Of a DNA stretch of 64,000 bases, positions 47,654-59,900 are shown piece after piece. The translations under genes and the position numbers were made by a program. Below the pieces are notes generated by a model. It was not told the origin of the DNA, did no database searches, and saw only the letters and a program-made list of their open reading frames with translations. The stretch spans positions 38,426,394 to 38,490,393 of the forward strand of contig CM067445.1 in assembly GCA_034508935.3 (NCBI GenBank). The letters run 5' to 3'. Origin of the DNA: Berghia stephanieae. Taxonomy: Eukaryota > Mollusca > Gastropoda > Nudibranchia > Aeolidiidae. The stretch's first letter is position 1. Every line of letters starts with the position of its first letter.

Positions 47654-48452
47654 GGGGATGACAATTGAGAAGAGGGAGTGTGTAAATCATGTAGCGAAGA
47701 GACTAGGAACAGCATTGCGGAAGACTGTGGACAACAAGAAGAAGGTAAAGGTAACGTTAGGAGGGAATGGAAAAGGAAAATTGACAAAGGCAAAGATCGC
47801 CAGACTTCAGAAATATTACACGCGGGCCATTAGATCAAACAGTACTGTGGACGACATGCGACGCGCAATTTGGGCTTCTTTTTATCACTGCACCTCAACC
47901 AATAAACAGCCACGCCATGAGTACTGCCCAGAAGGAATTGATTCTTGGTGCTTCTACATGAAAGCCAAGGCTAATGGTCTGCCAGCACCTGACCACGACA
48001 GACATATGACCACATTTATTCTACCGACTGTAGCAGAACACATCCATGACGTTTATGTTAGATTGACTGATGATGATTTGTTGGGGAGATGTTTATTTGG
48101 AATGACTCAGAATGTAAATGAAAGCATCCATGCTTTGATTTGGTCTAGGTGTCCAAAACATGTGTTTGTAGGGAGACAGCGTTTGGAAATTTCATGTGGG
48201 ATTGGAGTAGGAGAATTCAACAAGGGAGCAAAGGCATCGCAGGATTTCATTTCGGCAATAGGACTTAGTGTGGGACGACATTTTGTGGAGCATGGGACTA
48301 AAAGGGACAATGTTAGGATAAAGAATGCAGACAGAGCAGGTGAATTTGTCTTTAAAAGGAAAAGGGAGATGAGGAGGTTAGCACAGACAAGGGAGGAAGA
48401 ACGTTTACATCAACTGGAAGGCGGTGAGCAGTATGCTGCAGGCGGCTTCTGA
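47610..48452 (+). pseudogene. Kolobok-like transposase, C-terminal part in another frame
   Basis: Overlaps the previous frame. It resumes the family pattern at KQLNNSGPYEG, then ECVNHVAKRLGTAL, KLTKAKIARLQKYY, YCPEGIDSWCFYMK and TQNVNESIHALIW, the last probably holding the third acidic residue. Between NGLRY and KQLNN about ten codons, including the GDGDS block, appear deleted with a frame change, so the enzyme is inactive. It ends at TGA near 48452. Confidence 0.85.
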
Positions 48453-49190
48453 TTGCGGAGTCCCAGACGACACGTGACATTGGATGGATTACCTCAAACG
48501 GATAAGTACCATTTTTATAAATTCATAACTAATTGTATCTTTTTTCCACAGGAGAATGATTCTTGGGTTTAAAACAACACAGTTTAGGGGGTTCATGACA
48601 CTATATTTTGTATAATCTACGAGAAGGTTCGTTTTTTCCCATTTTCTCAAAATGTCATTTTCTTAGGGGGTGGGATAGCAGGGAACAAGATTTCTCAAAA
48701 ACTGTCTATTCAATTTCTTTTTCCTTTCACACACTTGTGTGTTTATAGTGTGGCTACATTATGTCAGAGGCTTTTGGCAATATAAGCATTATATTTTTAG
48801 ATATGGGGGTCCAAAGAGGGTAAAAACTGCGAAAAAGGAAAAATTTTCACAGTTTTACGGATTGAAGACTTCCGGATGCTATAAAATCTTTACTAGGATA
48901 AGAATAGAAAAATCCCTCTGACATAATGTAGAGCAGTATTAAAGACACCTACATAGCAAGTTTCAGTGAAATTGAATAGACACTTTTTGAGAAAAGTTGT
49001 TCCCAAAATCTGAAGTTTTCGGGGCGGGGTACCCCTAAAATGCCACCTCATACACACCGATAGTGGAAATTATTCCAAAAAGTCTTTAGAAATATGCTTG
49101 GACACACATAATACTGCAGAAAAAGCATTGAAAAGATCATTTTTGATAAAACTTAATAAAATTGTCCTTATTGTGACAGTACCCCCTTAA

Positions 49191-51606
49191 AGGAGTTCAT
49201 GGTGTTTTTTACTTTTAGGTTATATCAGCGCCAGTAAAAAGGAGGAAAAGGGGATAGTAAACCCTGATATAACTAAATTTCCGGTTGAGTGATTCTATAG
49301 GTAGGTCTGTTAGGATCTTGCAGAAAGCACGTGTCCTATCCTATTTTAACACTATAAAACCAGGATAAACTCAGGCTTCATTGAATGTATGGCTCTGAAG
49401 GAAAAATTATTTTCCTCTGAATGGTTTTTCCAAGCACATGTGGTAGAGCTAGAGGACAGCATGCACCCTACAAGAAGGAAATAATAATAATAATAATAAA
49501 CTCAAGCAGGTTTCCTCAAACTCCGGGGACATGAATAAAGAATTTGAGGAAACCATGTGCGTACAAACAATAATAAGGAAAAAAAATTAATTATCAAATA
49601 AGTAAGATTCATAGCACACAGTATCCTTAGTCATTAAGCTCTTGACCCTTTACAACAACATAAAATCTCATTATAATAAATAAGCGCCAAGACCCTCATG
49701 TTAGAGGATACTGTGCGCTTTATAAGAGTATTATTATTATTTTCCATAACTTACATCATATTAAAAAAGAAAGGATTGAACACAGATTATGATTTGGCCT
49801 CCTGAATGTTGTGTGTAATTTTGAAAGGTGAGACAATGACTCGAGACCTAAGTATAAATTTAGACTTTTGACCGAAATCTTAGTCTGCCCGAAATGGATG
49901 GCTTAACCAGTAAGTCAGGGGTTCATTTGTAAGATGCAGCCATCATCAACAATGTGGCAGCTAGATTGTTTATTTAGAACTTCTCTTGGAAGGAAAAATA
50001 GACGAGAATGAATGATACAGGTGCCTTGTAAATGTCACTGACTTAAATAAAAAATTACAGATAGCGTAAAGTACACATTTTTGTATGACTCTTTAAAAAA
50101 CTGACTGATTGGGAGTTGCATGTGAGAATTTCACTAAAGTTGTTTTTTTTCCCTGGGGAAAAATAAAGATTTGCAAATATAATTGGGGACCAAATTGTTA
50201 TGCACTTTGTTTTTAAGATTATTTACAAGACAACAAATATCATCTCTCAAAACTTCAGCTCTACATTTGACTGTTTCCCTCCCAGCTAGGGTATCCGGCC
50301 AGAGCCAGGACAAAGTCAAGTAATCTCATCTCAAGACAAAGATAGAAAGCATGTTGGAAAACGGATTTTGGAGGATAGAAGACAAAGTGCCTCCCTGCCC
50401 ACTATGGGAGGTCAGGAACCCCATCCAGTATTATGCACTAGTGCTGGATTGTTTCATATGATTTAGATAATGGAGAGAATTTTGGCATCTTCACACACTG
50501 ATATCTACATAACTTTTCATAACAAGTAAAATAAATTGAAAAAGAAACGGTATTATTTTATTTTTTTTTATTTGCCTGCATTTCCAGTATAGCAAGAATG
50601 AGTATCATTATCATTTGCTTGTGTAACTTTACATACATCACTGGATTCTAGTACACACTCAGGAGAAGCCAAAAAGCATGCCAGAATCCAAGTGTGCCGA
50701 AATACGATGCTTATGGGAGGTAATGACCTATCATTATCGTGTAGATAAAATTTGGTCACCCAACTCTAGCATGCGGTATTGCATGCAGTGTGCTGGAATT
50801 CGACTTGAGAATATCCAGCGAGTACTGTACCTTAGGGAAAAAGAAGATTAGGCAGACCAAAGATCACTGATTCAAGAGGCCAAGCACCCAAGAAGTAAGC
50901 AAAAAAGAATGGATGTTGGATCCCAGAAACACACATCCCGTAGCAATCCACGATCCTAAACAGCAAAGAGTACACAAGGAAAATGACACCAGATGATAGT
51001 AGTAACAATAGCACATATCAGCTTCAATGACAAGTCTTTTTATGAAGATAATCAGTCATACACACACACCAGACTTGTCAACCAACCTCGACCATTTGAA
51101 ATTAATCATATTTTTCCCCAATATCTATTCTAATTTTCTCATTTCCCCCCCCCCCCCCCCCTCCCCCCCCAAAAAAAAATAAATCAAATTTTCAACACGC
51201 AACATGTACCACCATCCGAAATTTCAAATCTAACATTTGCTGAATTCATGGAGACTTATCAAGCTGGAAGAGGGTAGGAAAATCTTGCAATTCCAATGAC
51301 AATCATCTAGCTGGCTATTCAAATTCTCATCTAGGTGAAGACGATATTTAAACTAACCTTCAACTCTTCTACTTTTATTTGTTTCCCTCCCATTCTGTTA
51401 CAAACTCATGACTTTTTGTATTTATCACATTTTAGTAAACATTCCTATATTATCATATTTTGGACCTCAAAGCGTATTAAAATATGAGAAATCATACTGG
51501 TTGGCAAAATCATACTGGTTGGCAAGCCTGCATACACTCTCATAAAATCATACATGTAGGTACTCAGTCATACACGCATACCAATTAAATCTTACACAAA
51601 ACCCAT
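49191..51606. other. Gap between the Kolobok-like element and the unidentified gene's 3' end
   Basis: Holds a repeat B scrap (49199-49262), the repeat B 5' part (50210-50425) and a homopolymer C run (51147-51175). No exon seen; 51175-51606 should include the 3' untranslated region of the minus-strand gene. Confidence 0.6.
50210..50425 (-). repeat. Repeat B, 5' part only
   Basis: Matches the part of repeat B from the ATTTACAAG block to CACTATGGGAGGTCAGG; lacks the poly(A)-side half. An oddity, because retroposons usually lose the other end. Confidence 0.65.
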
Positions 51607-51676
51607 TTAAAACGAATAGAGAGTTTGTAATATCTTGTGTGTTGCCTCTGATGATTTGTCTAAAACAGGGTGTGGT
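51607..51676 (-). CDS. Unidentified gene, terminal exon
   Basis: TTTTTCAG acceptor; in the phase set by exon d it reads PHPVLDKSSEATHK and ILQTLYSF then TAA. Confidence 0.65.
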
Positions 51677-53604
51677 CTGAAAAAGAATAGAAAAAATAAA
51701 AAGAGAGAAAATTCTTCAGGTTAATTTATTACTTATAAAACAATCACAAACTGTCACTTTTGTGCAGTAACCTCCTAAAAACATTAATTGTAACAGTGAA
51801 CATTTCTAAAGCATCAATATCAGTTTTAATAGGTACGGAAAACCCAAATTTAGATTATATAATTGTTGTCTTTAAGTTGCATTCAACAGGTAGAACTTTT
51901 TTTCCTGATTAAAATGGTATAAAAATTATTAAAATTGGTTAAAAATTAAAAAAGATATGTTATTTCGAAATTTGTAGAAAATCGCCAAAATTTGTCCTTC
52001 TTTGAAAGCAACCTTTTGTCCGTTTTCAAAATGCCGTATTTTCATAAATATTCAAACCAGACCTCTGTAACTTTCTAACAATACACATCTTTTTATAAAC
52101 AATATGTGTATTTTTTTTCTGAGCTCAACTCTAAGTAAAATAGAAATAATTTGCCCCTAAAGTAGCTGACAAAGCCAAAATTGTCAATTTCAACGCAAAG
52201 TTACGAAATATCAGCGATTGTGCCCCTTGCCTGAGCCGGCATATGAGTGAAGTGAATACGGCAAATGTTGTAGTTGTAGTTTCGTTTTCAGTTGGCTGGT
52301 GAACGCAAAGCTATTAATCTTGCTTTCGTATACATCATTTTAAAGCTGAGATTTTAAACTTTCTTTTGATACCAGAATCGTCCAAATTTTCAAATTTTTC
52401 TCAATTTTTTTATCAATTTAAAGTTTTTAACATGAAACTTCAACCTTTGAAAAAAATCATAAAAATGCGAATCTGGTATCGAATGAAAGCTTGTTCAATT
52501 TTCTTTCGGATGCAGCCATTGACGTTACTATTAATAGCGCTGACGCGACCAGCCGAGCGGAGAGAAAAGACAACCGTCAGTTACGGTGATCGAGTAGCGG
52601 AGCGCCGGTTCCAAAATCGAAGTTTACTCCTCTTCTTCAACTCAAAGCCATGAAATAACGGCAAATCATATGAAAAAAGCATGAACGTTTTTTTAAAGAT
52701 GAAGATTTGAGATTTAATTTGATACCAAAAACGTTTTATTTGACGGACTGAAAATGAGAAAAAGAGAGAGACGATTTGAGTTAAAATTCTCGGTTTGCCA
52801 ATAAAGCCATGACTCGATAAGAGGGTTTGCCATACCTAGTTTTAATAACTTCTCAATTTTGCTTAATGCAAAAGAAAGAGAGCAATAGGGGGCTTATGTG
52901 ACATAATAAGAAAGATGGATAGAAAATGATATATAATGAACAACACTCATAGCCTTAAACTATAAACAATATATTTGTGGAGTTTAACAATTTGTGACCA
53001 AAGCCATTGATATTTTTATTTTTTAAATTATTTATGTAAACAAAAGAAAATAAGAACGTCCTATGAATTCATGAAATTAATTTATTACTTATAGGGAATG
53101 AGATTAGCGGAAGAGTAGCGTCCCTTGATTGGACGTCACCTTAGAGAGAGAACGTCAAAATGGTTTTGCGCATGCGTCTCTCTCGTCCTCGCTTTCGGTG
53201 AAGTGTCTCATGCCGCACAACCAACATGACGTTCTCTCTAATAACTTTTCCGCTCGTGACTTCCAATCAAGGGACACTACTCCTCCGCTAATCTCATTCC
53301 CTATAAAGTAAATTCTTACAATTGATAATATATATATATATTTTTTAGCTATTTTGTATCAAATGTGGAGTAATTAAAGGTATGACATAAACAGGAAGAA
53401 ACTTTTAAATTAATTATATTTATATTACAAAGCTGCCAACCCATAATGCGAGTAAATCAACATTAGACAATTAAACAAACAAACAGGATTTTCATTAAAA
53501 ACTGAGGATTTTTATATAAAGCCAAAGTATAACAAAAGAAAAAAAAAAAACAAAAGTCCAAATCACATTGGCAATGTTTTGAAACATTGGATGTTGGACA
53601 CAGC

Positions 53605-53643
<39 letters not shown>

Positions 53644-53972
53644 AAGAAAGAAATCCAGAGAAGAGATGACAAGAAAACAAGAGAGAAAAAAAGGAAAAAC
53701 AAATAATATTAGCAAAGCAAACGAGCAATGACATACTTGCTGAGAAAGCAGAGGAGAATCTGCCTAGATACAGAGGGAAAGTAGGATTGTCTGGCTGCAT
53801 GTTCTAAGACCAAAAGTGGACCGGCGATGGAGTTAGGGGCCTTCTGGTTCTTGTCCTCACCCTGGAATATGAAATGGAGGGCTAAGAATTATGGTTTGTG
53901 CATGTAAGTGTGTAAAGAAGACTATGTCGCAGTATGAATGCAGTATTATTAGCCTTAAGGGGGATTGCCATG

Positions 53973-54019
<47 letters not shown>

Positions 54020-56732
54020 GTTGTTATTGTAAGTATTACAGTTGTTGTATTTTTGAGGTTATTAATGGTATCAGTTTATTTTTTGGTTCCATTTACCATT
54101 TTTTTTCCACTTTCATGTACGTTGTCATTAAATAGTATTAGTATGATTTATTGGCGAAAGCCTAAGATTGAATAAACTTTGAAACTTTGGTATACTACAA
54201 AATGCAATATTTATATCTTTGTTGCTTGTTTATATACATAAATATAGTTAATTGCTTAAAATTAGATACTATGAACCTTCCAAAAAAAAAAATTTCATGT
54301 TTTTTCATCAGGTGGTGACATGGTTAAAATGCTGACTTGGCGTTTAACAGATTACTTTATTTTGAGTAGATCTCAAAACATATTCTACTTTATGGTCTGA
54401 TATTTGGCATGATAACTCCTAAGGACATCCACTCACACCGTACAGAAGCCGATTTTGAGTTTCTTTATCATACTTTTACATATTCAGCCTCAAAGTGTCC
54501 CATTATAAGGCTTTATCGAGGTCTCTGGATTTAGAGATTACAGAGAAAAATGTCCTAACTCAAAAACTAACACAGCTAATTTAAAAATCTCCTTGTAAGG
54601 CAAGGTGATAAATTTACATCTATTGAACAACGTGGCAAAACTACAGCAAATTCTGGCAGTTACCTTTTGAGATCTACTTAAAATAGTGAGAAAAGTTAGT
54701 AAAAAATGTCATTTTGAGAAAAGCGAAAAAACATATTTCATTTTATTCATATCTGAACTTACCCTTACCTTAATCAAGGGTAATTTTAGGAGCTTTAGAC
54801 ACCTTTTTGAGTTTTGAAACCTAAGAAAATGAATTCTACAGATACTTTTACACAGGAATCACACAAAAAAAAGATTTTCGTTTTCTTTCTTCTTCTGAAT
54901 CTCAAAATGTGAGGAGGACAGGACCTGTGGATCCCCTTAACAACACCATCCTCTCATCTTTATTCATAATAATAATAATAATATGTGGTTTTCATACAGC
55001 GCCATACCCTGTATCTCAACAAGCTCAAAGCGCTTAACAGCACCGTGACAATTTTCACTCAAACATGCAATATGAAACAAAGTAATATAATTCTACAGTG
55101 TTACATATAAAACAGAAACGTTTTATTTTAAGATGTTTTTAAAAGTAATCTGCATCATTACTGTCTCTGATATATCTTGGGAGGGAGTTCCAGATAAGGG
55201 CTGCTGAATATTCAAAAACCAATTTCGCAAGTCATTTTTGGCTTCACAAGAATGCGATTATCAGACTTTGATCTCAGACTTCTGGCTGGGACGTAAAATT
55301 TAAGCATGCCATTTATGTATCCAGGACAATCAGAGTACAGTGATTTAATAACAATAGTACAGATCTTATATTCTATATGTTTCTCAACAGGAAGCCAGTG
55401 GAGATCTCTTAGCAAACCTGATGCAGATTGATTTCTCTTTCTATAAACAAGTCCCATGTATTGTTTTCTTTCTGTTGACATTATATAATGGAAAAATTGT
55501 CTTGCCTTGATGAGTCCCATTAGTACCAGGAGAGCATTAATGACCAGGATGTCAGCATTGGGAACTGTATGGAAAACACTTTCCAGTAAATCATCTGAGA
55601 AAAAAAAAAACCCAAAATAAATCAACACGCTAAGCTAAAATGACAATGATTACTTGATTACATAAAGTAAAGTAGAGAAGAGCGGAAAAGCTAGCTATTG
55701 CTGTGAATTTTGAACAGAAATTAATTCATAAAAACGGGATCACCCATAGTTGACTAAACGTTGTTTGGCATGGTACACTCTTATTCAGTACTTAACCGGG
55801 TTATACAGTTATCAACTGCAAATTCTTCGTTTCTTCTATAACTAGAGTAGTTCTAATATTGACGCAGCAATTGTACCTATTTTTCTTAAACTGGTCCATT
55901 GGTAAATCAGAATTATTCCCCTTATGTAGCAATGACTATCCCGCACAAATCTTTGGGCCTCTTTTTCACGCATGAAGTGCCCAAATTCGCGACAAAATAT
56001 GGGACGAAGCCGTTTCTATTTTTAAAAATTAATTACGACGCTGTTTATCGATGAATATGACTGAAAGTTGGCACACAGTTAGAAAAAAGGTCATTTTAGA
56101 TTATGTCAAGCGACAAAACTCGTGCGATTACCAGAAGACCGTTAAAACTAGATTTTTACTCTTTGAAGTAAAATATTTCTAAAACTACCGGGCGTGTAGG
56201 TTTTGTCGCTGACAAGGTAATACATGAACATTTCTTCTTTTTGGTTGTAAAATTTCATATGAATATGACGAGTACTTTCCTCGTATTTTACAAAACACCA
56301 TCCTAATTTGCTCTTCATTCGTAAAAGACAAAGCCATTTTGCCCCACTACAGCCCGAATCACAAGTTCAAAATGATTTGGCACCAAACAGCAGCTGAGCG
56401 GGTCGTGGCAAAGCGCTTTCTGATTGGTTGACCTCGTTTTAAAGTTCATGACTAGTCAAAATGTCTGCGCGGTCGGTCTCACTGGCAGAGGGGTGTTTAT
56501 CGTCTGCCATTGCGTTTGGGTTCAATAAACAGCTGATAATTTGACTGTTTAATTTACAAGAATTTAAGAAATTATAATGTTAAAAGTTTTCGATTGCAAT
56601 ATGATCTACAATCTCAGCATGGGTTTAATTATTGTGTTCCAAGTCACGTTCCATCAGTAACCTTTGTCCCCTTGTCCAATTTCTCTTTTCCTTCTATATT
56701 TCTTTCGTTTATGTACGCAATCTCCCTCCCCC

Positions 56733-56804
<72 letters not shown>

Positions 56805-56868
56805 CCTCTGTGTGTGTGTTATATACTCATTTCTTAATATATTTCTGTGAGTGTGTGTTATACTTATT

Positions 56869-56900
<32 letters not shown>

Positions 56901-59900
56901 TGTGTTATATACCATCCAGCTCTAAAATTATATAAGTTAGAACTCTTCTAATGTTTTCATCATATTCTCTATCAAATTTGCCATAAAATTGCCAAGTTTC
57001 AGTCTTATAATCCACCTATTACGCAAGATACAACCAAAGGTCGAAAAAAAATGCCGAAAAAGCGTCCCATATTTTCGCGTTTTTTTCCTCTTTGCGGGTC
57101 ATCCAAATAAATGCCACCTTTGAAACTGCATAACTTGTTTATTTATGAATGGATTTTCAAAATTCAAAAACATTTTTACTCAGTGGAGATAGGGCTTTGA
57201 TTTCAGACAAAAATTTTCCTCAAAAAGAGAAAAAAACATTTTTCATAGTCATTGCTACCTTATGTCAACCACATGAGGAAGGAAAATTTGAGGAGGGTCA
57301 GCCCTTTCAGGGTTAACAGACAATAATAATCACTTACTGCCATCTGGATAGGAAACAGTCTATGACAAAGTACTTTCTGCCAGATCTAATATACCACTCT
57401 ACCCAATCACATCTGGTCAACACAGCTATCTGACCCCCCAAACACACCCCTTCCCCCCAAAAAACCCTAAAAACATAGAATGTATTCAGGACCGATAACT
57501 CTGCTATTATTACTGAACTATCTGGACCCAAGTAGCCGATACAATTTGCTGATTGGCACCCCGATCCATAATTTAAAACTAACCTGCACACTGACAAGCC
57601 CTATTCTTGGCTTCATCCTCCTTGTTCACTACAATGGCAGCCTGAAAAAGAATGAAAATTATAACTAATAAATAACTAAGCATTTTTAAAGCGCAATATC
57701 CACTTAACATGCTCAAAGCGCCTTACATGGGGCACCTAATCATCAGCAACAGTTAACATGCAGGAAGAGATTAGACACATGATACATAATGTCAAAAAAA
57801 ATTTCAAAGAGAGATAACATTTAACTGCCAGGTACTCATTTTACACCTGAGTATGGCGAGTGAAGATTATCTTTCAAGGACTCAACAATGCGCTTCTCAG
57901 AGTGGGACTCGAACCTTTGAAATTTCAGTCTAAAGGTGAGTGTCATACCACAGGGCCACATAGCTGTATGTTATCATTATAATATCACGAGTCTATTCCA
58001 TCAACCGTATAAGGCAAACGTTGCCTATGTGACTTAGCATGTATATTCATTTAAATGATCTATGACAAACAAAAAAGTACATTGTATGTACTTTTTATTT
58101 ATCATAGATCATTTAAATAAACATGGATGGTAAGACGTTAAAATGTATTTTCCTATGGGCTTAATACAGCGTGATGGACACTTGTAGGTCATTTCAGGAC
58201 CAGTAAAAAGAAAGATGATTGAGGGAAAATTGTAGATCTGAAGTTAACTCTCTCCTAAATAGCCACTTTCAGAATTATCACCAATATTTTCACACCCTCT
58301 CTCTCTCTCTCTCTCTGTGGCATATCACTTGGACGTAGCCTCCCACACAGTCCTTCGGAAGAAGTCTCTGTCTTGTGCCCATCTGCCACATTCCGTCACG
58401 CCGTTGTTGAGCCATTCCTGTATATCCTGTTGCCATCTTCTTTATGGTCTTCCTCTGCCTCTTTTGCCCTCCGCCATGCCCTCCAGTACATCTCTCTCTA
58501 GTGTGTCGTGTCTTTTCAGGTGCCCAAAGTAATTGAGTTTCAGCTTTTTTAACTTACTCATTAGCAGGGACTTTTTTAGTCCTAGTGTTTTCATGATGTT
58601 TGCATTGCTTTCTTTGTTTGTCCACGGGATGCGTAAGATTTTTCTATAGCATTTCATTTCAAAGGCGGTTATTCTCTTTTCTGATTCTTTGGTTATAGAC
58701 CATGTCTCGCATCCATATATTGCAGTAGGAAAAATACAGGATGTTAGGATCTTCATTTTCAGTCTGACTTCCTCGCTCTTCCAGATTGCCATCATTTTGT
58801 TTAGTTTGTTGCTTGCAATTGCAAGTCTTCTCCTGATATCTGGTGCCGATTTTCCATTGGCTTCTATTTGTGCTCCAAGGTAAATGAAATTTGTAACATT
58901 TTCCAGTTGTTCTCCTTCTATTTCGACCTATTCACACCCAGCCAACTTAAAAATGGATTTTTCTTAATCAAACAGAAAATCAACAAGTATATTCTATACA
59001 TAACATTGTTCAGCAAAATGTGTCCTACATCACAGTGTCAAGTTTTTATAGCCATAATTAACAGATTTTCGTAAAATTTTGTGATGTAAAAGAAATCAGA
59101 ATGATAAAGCTGTTGATTGAATCGTAACGAATGTGACGATTTACTTATGGTTGGTAAGGGGAGGGTTAAAAGCACCAAGTAAAAATTTATACAAAGGTGA
59201 CTAGTTCGAATATAAACAGAAGATTCCACGACAATCCCAGCCTATTTTGATTTTACCAAAATTATGTCCCATCAAGGCACAGGCAATGGATCCCCAAATG
59301 TTTACAGAGAACAATATATCCAAAACTGAAAATTATAATAGTACATAGAAAAAAAAAAAAGGTACTATATAGTTGACTGTCTCCCTCTAAGCTATATAGT
59401 AGAAGACACAGAAAAAGAGAACTTTTTGCCCAACTTGGGAGGTCAGAACACCCCCAGTTCAAAAATTCAAAAAAAATTTTTTCAAAAAGCATGAGCTTTC
59501 ACTTAATGTGCTCAAAGCGCTTAAGCGCTGACCAACAGCAACATGTAACATGTATAAAGAAGACATGACACCTGTTAGGAGATATTACAATTTTTTTCAG
59601 ACAGAGACAATGCTGTTTAACAGCCAGGTCCTCATTTTACACATGAGTACGGTGAGAGGATGTTGGTAAAGAGCCCTTTCCAATGACTAAACTATACCCC
59701 GAGCGATGTTCAAACTCAAACCCAGGACCTTCCAAAAGCGAGTGTCATACCACAAGACCATATAGATTAAAGCTCATTTGATCCTGGGCAAAGAAATGGT
59801 GAATCGATTTTATTGGGTTCTACAATTAGAAAAATGTTAGTCCATAAATTCTCCAGATGGATGTAGGGTCGGGGTGACTCAGGAACTAATGTAAATCAGG

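Larger units (their letters stand above)
44734..49186 (+). mobile_element. Kolobok-like DNA transposon (TTAA target site), defective
   Basis: The left end reads TTAA then GGGGGTAC (TTAA at 44730-44733); the right end reads GTACCCCC then TTAA (49187-49190). The inverted repeat beyond ~8 bases is weak. The interior codes for a transposase of the 'Mutator-like' domain type common in invertebrate genomes; with a TTAA target this best fits the Kolobok superfamily, since classical Mutator elements make 8-10 bp duplications and none is seen. A ~1.87 kb non-coding leader holds a nested SINE and an (AT)n tract. It lies 3' of AIMP1, between two convergent genes. Confidence 0.82.

Noticed and set aside
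44734-49186. Classical Mutator element or piggyBac
   Set aside because: No 8-10 bp duplication for Mutator, and the protein lacks piggyBac sequence; TTAA with this transposase fits Kolobok better.
56462-56540. Small open frame starting MSARSVSLAEG
   Set aside because: Only 26 codons, no splice or homology support, inside a probable transposon; could be promoter-like sequence but unproven.
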